Assembly: GCA_902797705.1 (NCBI GenBank)
Contig: CADBTX010000009.1
Span: 1 to 6,852, forward strand
Length of the DNA stretch: 6,852 nucleotides
Direction: 5' to 3'
DNA from: an uncultured Lachnospiraceae bacterium
Lineage (GTDB): Bacteria > Bacillota > Clostridia > Lachnospirales > Lachnospiraceae
Positions 1 through 5,790 of the stretch are shown piece by piece (position 1 is the stretch's first letter; every line of letters starts with the position of its first letter). Made by a program: the position numbers and the translations under genes. The notes below the pieces were generated by a model. That model was given only the letters and a program-made list of their open reading frames with translations, had not been told where the DNA came from and searched no databases.

Positions 1-13
1 AAAAACAGCATTC

Positions 14-20
14 AGGAGGA
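14..20 (+). promoter_or_regulatory. Shine-Dalgarno site of the amidase gene
   Basis: AGGAGGA lies 4 bases before the ATG at 25. It is an almost full anti-SD match and supports that ATG as the start. The promoter of this gene must lie before the window. Confidence 0.8.
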
Positions 21-24
21 AGTT

Positions 25-744
25 ATGAGTATCAAAAGAAACCTTATTTTTGCCATCGCAGCCATTTCCGTGCTTTTCGCTGCCGTGTTCATGGGGAGCG
101 GAACAGTGGCCTATGCGGGACATGTGGTCTGCATAGATCCCGGCCACCAGGGACAGGGTGACGGGAGACAGGAGCCCATCGGCCCCGGAGCCTCGGCCAC
201 AAAGGCCAGAGTGGCGGGAGGGACCCACGGCACCACTTCCGGCGTCCCCGAGTATCAGCTGACCCTGGCTGTGGGGCAGTTACTTAAGAATGAGCTCACC
301 AACAGGGGTTATACGGTGGTCATGACCCGGGAGAGCAATAATGTCAATATCAGCAACGCCGAGAGAGCACAGCTGGCAAATAACGCCGGGGCTGAGATCT
401 CCGTAAGGCTTCATGCCAACGGTGCGGGAAATGCCGCAGTCAACGGTGCCCTCTGCCTCGCTCCTTCTGCTGCAAACCCGTATGTTGGGGCACTTGCGCC
501 TTCGAGCCAGCTTCTTTCCTCAAAGATCCTGGGAAGCTACTGCGCTGCCACCGGCTTTGCAAATAAGGGAGTCCAGGCTAATGACTCTATGACAGGCATC
601 AACTGGTGCACCATGCCGGTGACCATTATCGAGATGGGCTTCATGACAAATCCCTCCGATGACCTGAAGATGGCAGACCCTGCATTTCAGGCTAAAATGG
701 CCAAGGGCATAGCCGACGGGATAGACCAGTATTTCGCAAAATAG
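25..744 (+). CDS. Secreted N-acetylmuramoyl-L-alanine amidase (Amidase_3 family)
   Basis: This 239-residue protein is predicted to cut the amide bond between N-acetylmuramic acid and the L-alanine of the peptidoglycan stem peptide, outside the membrane. Residues 1-31 form a typical signal peptide: a Lys-Arg start, a hydrophobic core at about 7-23, and an AYA site before Gly32. The mature part is one Amidase_3 domain. It shows IDPGH with zinc ligand His41, a conserved Glu76 in VPEYQLT, His130 in RLHANG, and catalytic Glu203 in IIEMGFMTNP. These match the zinc and catalytic residues known for the AmiC/CwlV fold. There is no SH3, LysM, SPOR or other wall-binding domain, so it is a minimal catalytic enzyme. 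Four cysteines (36, 144, 173, 195) remain in the exported part, so disulfides are possible. An exact role (cell separation, turnover or sporulation, as for CwlD) cannot be assigned. Confidence 0.93.
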   Translation: MSIKRNLIFAIAAISVLFAAVFMGSGTVAYAGHVVCIDPGHQGQGDGRQEPIGPGASATKARVAGGTHGTTSGVPEYQLTLAVGQLLKNELTNRGYTVVMTRESNNVNISNAERAQLANNAGAEISVRLHANGAGNAAVNGALCLAPSAANPYVGALAPSSQLLSSKILGSYCAATGFANKGVQANDSMTGINWCTMPVTIIEMGFMTNPSDDLKMADPAFQAKMAKGIADGIDQYFAK

Positions 745-811
745 GCGGTTTTTCAAGCCTTATGTTAACCTCCAACAAATCTTTGTTTGCATTTTTGTGC
801 AATTTAAACTC

Positions 812-840
812 TTCACATTTTGGGTCTTCTCCATTATAGT
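812..840 (+). promoter_or_regulatory. Predicted sigma-A promoter of nrdD
   Basis: A -35 box TTCACA (812-817, 5 of 6 to TTGACA) and a -10 box TATAGT (835-840, 5 of 6 to TATAAT) are separated by exactly 17 bp. Transcription would start near 847, giving an nrdD leader of about 160 nt. It is the best promoter seen in the interval. The start point overlaps the first NrdR-like box. Confidence 0.65.
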
Positions 841-841
841 G

Positions 842-857
842 TTACTAGATATGGTAG
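842..857. promoter_or_regulatory. Upstream NrdR-box-like site (weaker member of the pair)
   Basis: This 16-mer (TTACTAGATATGGTAG) matches 10 of 16 positions of the known NrdR consensus ACACWATATATWGTGT. Alone it would not convince. It gains weight because it starts exactly 32 bp before a much better box, with a 16-bp gap, which is the three-helical-turn spacing typical of NrdR box pairs. It covers the predicted transcription start, a position that suits repression. Confidence 0.5.
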
Positions 858-873
858 CCGAGAAGAAAACCGG

Positions 874-889
874 GCACAATATTTAGTGC
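874..889. promoter_or_regulatory. Downstream NrdR box
   Basis: GCACAATATTTAGTGC matches 13 of 16 positions of the NrdR consensus ACACWATATATWGTGT, including the near-invariant CAC and GTG arms around an AT core. NrdR is the ATP/dATP-sensing, zinc-finger plus ATP-cone repressor of ribonucleotide reductase genes. The site stands about 27 bp after the predicted transcription start of nrdD, so bound NrdR would block initiation or early elongation. In the RNA the same arms can form a short hairpin. Confidence 0.72.
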
Positions 890-925
890 GGAAGAGCCTG
901 AGGGGGCGTAAATTCAGCACTATTA

Positions 926-956
926 AAAAAGCCAGGCGTTAAGGCGTCTGGTTTTT
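926..956 (+). terminator. Terminator-like hairpin in the nrdD leader (possible attenuator)
   Basis: The 5' arm 932-938 (CCAGGCG) pairs with 945-951 (CGTCTGG): seven pairs, one of them G-U, around a six-base loop. TTTTT follows at 952-956, and an A run at 926-930 can extend the stem past a bulged G931. This is the form of an intrinsic terminator, but it lies between the predicted promoter and the nrdD start codon. It could be a leader attenuator. It could also end a short RNA of about 110 nt, or serve as the terminator of the amidase unit. Confidence 0.55.
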
Positions 957-958
957 CG

Positions 959-983
959 TTGCCTTTTTGGGAGAGGAAGGCAA
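959..983 (+). repeat. Inverted repeat (leader hairpin) just before the nrdD ribosome-binding site
   Basis: TTGCCTT (959-965) and AAGGCAA (977-983) are perfect complements, 7 bp, with an 11-base loop that itself contains a purine-rich GGGAGAGG stretch. The hairpin ends about 10 bases before the true SD site. It would leave that SD exposed while hiding the decoy purine run. Its function is unknown. Confidence 0.5.
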
Positions 984-992
984 AAAAAGCAA

Positions 993-999
993 GGGAGGG
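993..999 (+). promoter_or_regulatory. Shine-Dalgarno site that fixes the nrdD start
   Basis: GGGAGGG ends 6 bases before the GTG at 1006. No comparable SD at normal spacing precedes the longer in-frame TTG start at 967, so this site decides in favour of GTG. Confidence 0.8.
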
Positions 1000-1005
1000 A
1001 TAATA

Positions 1006-3174
1006 GTGAACATCATCAAACGTAACGGTAAGGAAGTGGAGTACGACGGCGAGAAGATCGTCGCAGCGGTGGACAAGGCCAATGCCCAGGTGGCAGATAA
1101 TTTCAAGCTCCTTGAGTCCCAGGTCAGGGTGGTTGAAGAAAAAGTCCGCAGGAAGCTTAAAAGCCTTGATCACCAGGCAGGCGTGGAGGAGATACAGGAC
1201 TATGTCATCCAGGCCATCCAGGAGGAAGGCGCTTTCAGAGTAGCCACTATCTATACGGTATACCGCTACAAGAGAGAACTGGTCAGAAAGAGCAATACCA
1301 CAGACGACAAGATCCTCACTCTGGTCGAGTATGAAAATGAGGACGTAAAGGAAGAGAATTCCAATAAGAACCCCATGGTTGTCTCTGTTCAGAGAGACTA
1401 TGTGGCGGGAGAAGTAAGCCGCGACCTGACAAGCAGGCTCCTTCTTCCTCCCGAAGTGGTGGAAGCCCACAAGCAGGGCATCATCCACTTCCATGACGCG
1501 GATTATTTCGTTCAGCATATGTACAACTGCTGTCTCGTAAACCTGGAGGATATGCTGAATAACGGTACCGTTATAAGCGATACCATGATAGAGAAGCCAA
1601 AGAGCTTTTCCACAGCCTGCAATATAGCGACCCAGTGCATAGCCCAGATCGCCAGCTCACAGTACGGCGGGCAGAGCATCACGCTTTCGCATCTCGCACC
1701 CTTCGTGGATGTGACCAGAAGGAAATTCCGCAGGGAAGTGGCTTCCGAGTTCGAGGCTGCAGGCATCGAGGCCTCTGAGGAAGAGATCAATGCAGTTGCG
1801 GAGCGCCGCACAGTGGAAGAGATAAGGCACGGCGTGCAGACCATACAGTATCAGGTCACCACCCTTATGACCACCAACGGTCAGGCGCCCTTCATTACAG
1901 TTTATATGTATCTGGATGAGGTTCCCGAGGGACAGACCAGGAACGATCTGGCCATCATCATAGAGGAGATGCTGAAGCAGCGTATCCTCGGCGTTAAGAA
2001 TGAAAAGGGCGTTTATATCACCCCTGCCTTCCCTAAGCTCATTTACGTGCTGGACGAGGACAATGTGAATGAAGGTTCCAAATACTGGTATCTCACCCGT
2101 CTGGCAGCCCAGTGCACAGCAAAGCGCATGGTTCCCGATTACATCTCAGCAAAGAAGATGAGGGAATACAAGGGCGGAGACGTATATCCCTGCATGGGAT
2201 GCAGAAGCTTCCTTACCCCCGACCGCTTCAGCCCCGAGGGACAGAAGCACAAGTATTACGGCAGGTTCAATCAGGGAGTGGTAACCATCAATCTTGTGGA
2301 TGTGGCCTGCAGCTCTTCCCGTGATATGGACAAGTTCTGGCAGATACTGGACGAGAGACTTGAACTCTGCCATAAGGCTCTTCGCTGCAGACATGAGAGG
2401 CTTTTAGGCACAGTGAGCGACGTGGCTCCCATCCTCTGGCAGTACGGCGCCATCGCCAGACTCAATAAGGGGGAAAAGATCGATAAGCTCCTTTACGGCG
2501 GATATTCAACCATCTCCCTTGGCTATGCCGGACTTTACGAGATGTGCAAGTACATGACCGGCAGGTCCCACACGGATCCCGAGGCAAAGCCCTTCGCCCT
2601 GAAGGTTATGCAGAGGCTGAATGACAAGTGTGCAGAGTGGAAGGCTGCAGAGAATATTGACTACTCCGTATACGGAACACCTCTGGAGTCCACCACCTAC
2701 AAGTTCTCCACCTGCCTTCAGAAGAGGTTCGGACGGATCAAGGACGTTACAGATCATAACTATATAACCAACAGCTATCACGTAAGCGTAAGAGAAAAGA
2801 TAGACGCCTTTACAAAGCTTAAGTTTGAGGCTGACTTCCAGAAGCTCTCCCCCGGCGGAGCCATAAGCTATGTGGAAGTGCCCAATATGACTGACAATAT
2901 TGACGCAGTGCTTTCCGTCATGAAGTTCATCTATGACAACATCATGTACGCAGAGCTGAATACCAAGAGCGATTACTGCCAGGTATGCGGCTATGACGGA
3001 GAGATCAGCATCGTGACGGATACTCACGGCAAGCTTATCTGGGAATGCCCCAACTGCGGAAACCGGGATCAGGCCAAGATGAACGTGGCCAGAAGGACCT
3101 GCGGATACATCGGCACGAACTTCTGGAACCAGGGCCGGACCCAGGAGATAAGAGAGCGTGTATTACACTTATAA
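1006..3174 (+). CDS. nrdD: Anaerobic (class III) ribonucleoside-triphosphate reductase, large subunit
   Basis: The protein has 722 residues, close to the roughly 710 of the E. coli enzyme. NrdD reduces ribonucleoside triphosphates to dNTPs without oxygen, using a glycyl radical installed by the radical-SAM activase NrdG. Residues about 2-95 are an ATP cone (starting IIKRNGKEVEYDGEKI), the allosteric activity site that senses ATP and dATP. The catalytic barrel carries Cys175/Cys176 (YNCCLVN) and the MGCRSFL segment with Cys396 and Cys399, Cys399 being the likely thiyl-radical residue. A four-cysteine zinc site near the C-terminus uses Cys658, Cys661, Cys681 and Cys684. The glycyl-radical motif RTCGYIGTNFWNQGR places the radical on Gly700. 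The GTG start is chosen over an upstream TTG at 967 because of its SD and because the extra 13 residues precede the usual cone start. The gene is monocistronic here: a terminator follows and no nrdG is adjacent. It is intact. Confidence 0.97.
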   Translation: MNIIKRNGKEVEYDGEKIVAAVDKANAQVADNFKLLESQVRVVEEKVRRKLKSLDHQAGVEEIQDYVIQAIQEEGAFRVATIYTVYRYKRELVRKSNTTDDKILTLVEYENEDVKEENSNKNPMVVSVQRDYVAGEVSRDLTSRLLLPPEVVEAHKQGIIHFHDADYFVQHMYNCCLVNLEDMLNNGTVISDTMIEKPKSFSTACNIATQCIAQIASSQYGGQSITLSHLAPFVDVTRRKFRREVASEFEAAGIEASEEEINAVAERRTVEEIRHGVQTIQYQVTTLMTTNGQAPFITVYMYLDEVPEGQTRNDLAIIIEEMLKQRILGVKNEKGVYITPAFPKLIYVLDEDNVNEGSKYWYLTRLAAQCTAKRMVPDYISAKKMREYKGGDVYPCMGCRSFLTPDRFSPEGQKHKYYGRFNQGVVTINLVDVACSSSRDMDKFWQILDERLELCHKALRCRHERLLGTVSDVAPILWQYGAIARLNKGEKIDKLLYGGYSTISLGYAGLYEMCKYMTGRSHTDPEAKPFALKVMQRLNDKCAEWKAAENIDYSVYGTPLESTTYKFSTCLQKRFGRIKDVTDHNYITNSYHVSVREKIDAFTKLKFEADFQKLSPGGAISYVEVPNMTDNIDAVLSVMKFIYDNIMYAELNTKSDYCQVCGYDGEISIVTDTHGKLIWECPNCGNRDQAKMNVARRTCGYIGTNFWNQGRTQEIRERVLHL

Positions 3175-3202
3175 TAAAGCCATATGTGCCCCATGAAACG
3201 GG

Positions 3203-3232
3203 AAAAAGGAACCTCGACACAGGTTCCTTTTT
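3203..3232. terminator. Bidirectional intrinsic terminator after nrdD
   Basis: AAAAAGGAACCT (3203-3214) and AGGTTCCTTTTT (3221-3232) are perfect complements, 12 bp, around the loop CGACAC. On the + strand it ends in a T run starting 28 bases after the nrdD stop codon. The A run at the 5' side lets it work on the other strand too. It separates nrdD from the signalling genes. Confidence 0.92.
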
Positions 3233-3243
3233 CTTTGCAAAAA

Positions 3244-3252
3244 TGTTATTAT
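3244..3252 (+). promoter_or_regulatory. Possible extended -10 promoter of the kinase operon
   Basis: TGTTATTAT contains the TGn extension and a 5-of-6 -10 box (TATTAT at 3247-3252). No good -35 box is seen 16-18 bp upstream, which an extended -10 can tolerate. Transcription would start near 3259, just before the inverted repeat at 3262-3282. A promoter is needed here because a strong terminator lies just upstream. Confidence 0.35.
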
Positions 3253-3261
3253 GATTAAAAG

Positions 3262-3282
3262 CGTCAAAATAGTCTTTTGACG
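3262..3282. repeat. Perfect inverted repeat, possible operator or leader hairpin
   Basis: CGTCAAAA (3262-3269) and TTTTGACG (3275-3282) are perfect 8-bp complements separated by five bases (TAGTC). The 21-bp palindrome ends 21 bases before the kinase start codon and directly follows the candidate extended -10 box. That place suits an operator at the transcription start. A 5' hairpin of the mRNA is the alternative. It has no T run and so is not a terminator. Confidence 0.55.
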
Positions 3283-3303
3283 TCCAAATCTTGTTATTAG
3301 TGA

Positions 3304-5790
3304 ATGGAAATGAACGGATCAAGGGAAGAGATCTTAAGTGCAAGAAACTGGTTCGTGGAGAGGATGGAGTGCTGCTTTATCGCGGCCGACAAAGACCTCC
3401 GTTATTTGGATGCCAATGAATCCGCGAAGAAGATCTTTCCGAAACTCAGGGAACTTATGCCGGAGGACAATCTTCCGGAGGAGGTCAGTTCCCTTTTTTC
3501 TGACGGCAGGGATACTGCGGAGATAGATGGACGCTCTTTCAGGAAAAGAGTGGATGAGAGATGGGGTGACGAGAGCTACAGCTGCCTCTGTCTTACGGAC
3601 AGGACCTCTGAGGAAGAACTGGTTCGTGAGCTGGAGGATACGAAAAAGGATGCGGATGCCACCAATATCACAAGGTCCGTATTTCTTTCCAATATGTCCC
3701 ACGAGATCCGGACTCCCATGAATGCCATTGTGGGCATGTCGGATATTTTGATGAGGGAGGACCTTCCCGCCCATTTAAAAGGCTATCTGAATAACATCAA
3801 GGGTTCCGTGGGGACGCTGCTCTCAATAATAAATGACATCCTGGATATCTCAAAGATCGAGGACGGTACCCTGAAGATAATGGAAGAAGAGTATGAACCC
3901 ATGTCCATACTCGATGATCTGGCCATGATCTTCTTAAACAGGATAGGGAAGAAACCGGTAGAGCTTCTTTACATGATCGATCCGTCCCTTCCTTCAAAGC
4001 TCTGCGGAGATGCCAGGCGTATACAGCAGATTATCATCAATATGTTCAACAATGCTGTTGAATATACTGATTCGGGATACATACTCCTGTCCATCGTGGT
4101 TGAGGAGCAGGAGGACGATTACTGCACTCTTTCCTTTTCGATCACCGACACCGGACAGGGCATAAGGGAAGAGGACAGGGGAGATCTTTTCAGCCCCCTT
4201 CACAAGGCCGGCAGCAGACAGAGAAGTGAGAAAGAGGGACTGGGTCTCGGTCTTTCAATCTGCAAGCAGCTGGTGAGGCTCATGGGCGGAGATATAGGAG
4301 TGGAAAGCACCTATGGCAGCGGAAGCCGCTTCTATTTCACCCTTTCCCAGGGAGTGGCCAATGGAGAAGCCGCCGCGGAGCTCCATGATAAAGAGACGAA
4401 GAGGAAGATCTATTATCACTTTGAGAATCATTATCTTGAGGAATCCCTGATACGGCTTTCCGGGAAATACGGCGTAAGTACCGTTAAGTATGAGGAGGAT
4501 ACGGAGATATCCGAAGGGGTGGAGAGAAAGTACTTTTTCACCGACTCCCTGAGAAAGATCGATAATTCGAAGTTAGAAGAGCTTAAAAAGGCGGGTGCTG
4601 AGATCTGCCTGTTAAATAATCCGATGCTGGAGAGCCTTAAGGGCAACGGCTACCGTGTTATAAACAAGCCGCTCTACAGCCTTAATTTCTGCCAGATCCT
4701 GAATGACGATCTATCGGAAAGAGGCAGGTATGAGCTGGACTTCACCGCTCCGGATGTGAAGGTCTTATTTGTTGACGACAATGAGATGAACCTTCAGGTG
4801 GCAAAGGGCCTCCTTCAGCCCCTTGAAATGAAGATGGATTTTGCGGTGAACGGCAAGGAAGGCGTGGAGAAGGTGGCCGGAAATGCCTACGACATAGTAT
4901 TCATGGATCACATGATGCCTGTTATGGACGGCGTTGAGGCCATGGAGCGCATCCGTGTGATACAGGGAGGCCGGTATAAGGACCTTCCGATAATCGCTCT
5001 TTCCGCAAATGCAACGGCTGATGCGGAGGTGCTCTTCAGAGAAAAGGGCTTTACGGATTTCATCGCGAAGCCCATAAAGATCCGGGAAATGAGCAGGGTC
5101 TTAAGGGAATGGCTTCCGGAGGATAAGATACTGGAGGGAGACCGGGAGAGTCATGGATCCCCGGAGGAAAGCGAAGTGCAGATCCCTTCGGAGATCGAGG
5201 GCCTTGACGTTGAAAACGGCATAGCCTACTGCGGTTCTCCTGCCCTTTTCCTTAAGTGCATGGTGATCTTTTATAAGATAATAGACAAGAATACCTCAAA
5301 GATCAGGAAATACCTTGAGGATGGCCTGATAAGGGACTATACCATCGAGGTTCACGCTTTGAAAAATTCCGCCAGGATGATCGGGGCCCAGAAGCTTTCG
5401 GATGATTTTAAGGAGCTTGAGCAGATGGGCAATAATGAGGATATTGATGGCATCACGAGAAAGACTCCGGAGGTGCTGGATCTGTACCAGAGTTATAAGC
5501 AGATCCTGAAACCCTTTGCAAACACGGAGAAGCAGAACTCCTATACCCCCACTCCTGAAGAGGTGGTGGAACAGCTTAAGAAGATCATAGAAGCCATGGA
5601 TTCCTTTGACATGGACGGAGCGGATGAGGCAATGGGCGTATTAAGGGAGTATGCCCTGCCGAGCGGAATGGATGACAGGATTTTGGAGCTGGATGCACTG
5701 GTTTCGGATTTTGCCATGGAAGATGTGATAAAACTTTCCGAAGAACTCATCAACGGGTGTAACACTTATTTTGAGGAGGGAAAGAATTGA
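3304..5790 (+). CDS. Soluble hybrid histidine kinase with receiver and HPt domains
   Basis: This 828-residue kinase holds three phosphorelay stations. Residues about 12-98 look PAS-like (weak call), followed by a helical linker at 101-124. The HisKA domain has His133 in NMSHEIRTPMN. The HATPase domain has Asn250 (N box), DTGQGI at 282-287 and GLGLGL at 312-317. About 365-475 is receiver-like in outline but lacks the acidic pair and the phospho-acceptor, so it is a pseudo-receiver. About 485-605 is a true receiver: Asp491/Asp492, phospho-acceptor Asp535 in FMDHMMP, Ser567 and Lys589. About 633-735 is an HPt domain with His684 in VHALKNSARMIGA. A helical extension of about 90 residues without a clear phospho-His ends the protein. 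No membrane segment is visible, so it should be cytoplasmic. The start is uncertain: neither the ATG at 3304 nor that at 3310 has a good SD. The stop codon overlaps the next gene. The signal is unknown. Confidence 0.93.
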   Translation: MEMNGSREEILSARNWFVERMECCFIAADKDLRYLDANESAKKIFPKLRELMPEDNLPEEVSSLFSDGRDTAEIDGRSFRKRVDERWGDESYSCLCLTDRTSEEELVRELEDTKKDADATNITRSVFLSNMSHEIRTPMNAIVGMSDILMREDLPAHLKGYLNNIKGSVGTLLSIINDILDISKIEDGTLKIMEEEYEPMSILDDLAMIFLNRIGKKPVELLYMIDPSLPSKLCGDARRIQQIIINMFNNAVEYTDSGYILLSIVVEEQEDDYCTLSFSITDTGQGIREEDRGDLFSPLHKAGSRQRSEKEGLGLGLSICKQLVRLMGGDIGVESTYGSGSRFYFTLSQGVANGEAAAELHDKETKRKIYYHFENHYLEESLIRLSGKYGVSTVKYEEDTEISEGVERKYFFTDSLRKIDNSKLEELKKAGAEICLLNNPMLESLKGNGYRVINKPLYSLNFCQILNDDLSERGRYELDFTAPDVKVLFVDDNEMNLQVAKGLLQPLEMKMDFAVNGKEGVEKVAGNAYDIVFMDHMMPVMDGVEAMERIRVIQGGRYKDLPIIALSANATADAEVLFREKGFTDFIAKPIKIREMSRVLREWLPEDKILEGDRESHGSPEESEVQIPSEIEGLDVENGIAYCGSPALFLKCMVIFYKIIDKNTSKIRKYLEDGLIRDYTIEVHALKNSARMIGAQKLSDDFKELEQMGNNEDIDGITRKTPEVLDLYQSYKQILKPFANTEKQNSYTPTPEEVVEQLKKIIEAMDSFDMDGADEAMGVLREYALPSGMDDRILELDALVSDFAMEDVIKLSEELINGCNTYFEEGKN
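5773..5780 (+). promoter_or_regulatory. Shine-Dalgarno site of the receiver gene, inside the kinase gene
   Basis: GAGGAGGG lies inside the last kinase codons and ends 9 bases before the ATG at 5790. It supports that ATG rather than the TTG one codon earlier. It also allows reinitiation at the TGATG junction. Confidence 0.8.

Noticed and set aside
741..803. Small inverted repeats after the amidase gene (AGGC/GCCT, AACAAA/TTTGTT, TTGCA/TGCAA) as its terminator
   Set aside because: Stems are only 4-6 bp and AT-rich or have too small a loop. None makes a convincing terminator. The hairpin at 926-956 is the better candidate.
795..818. Rex-like redox operator (TTGTG...CACA) before the nrdD promoter
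   Set aside because: The arms are about 14 bases apart, whereas the Rex site needs TTGTGAA and TTCACAA with a 4-base gap.
967..1005. N-terminal extension of NrdD from a TTG at 967
   Set aside because: The extra 13 residues come from the leader hairpin region, while GTG 1006 has a strong SD at correct spacing and opens directly into the ATP cone.
847..1005. Known riboswitch class (cobalamin, THF, ZTP, c-di-GMP, purine) in the nrdD leader
   Set aside because: None of the conserved core sequences of these classes could be recognised by eye, so no class is assigned.
883..1518. Long open frame of 211 codons on the - strand over the nrdD start
   Set aside because: It lies opposite the well-supported nrdD gene and its promoter leader and has no recognisable domain. 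It is a shadow frame.
2506..3027. Open frame of 173 codons on the - strand within nrdD
   Set aside because: It is antisense to the zinc-site region of nrdD, a strongly conserved coding segment, and shows no family motif.
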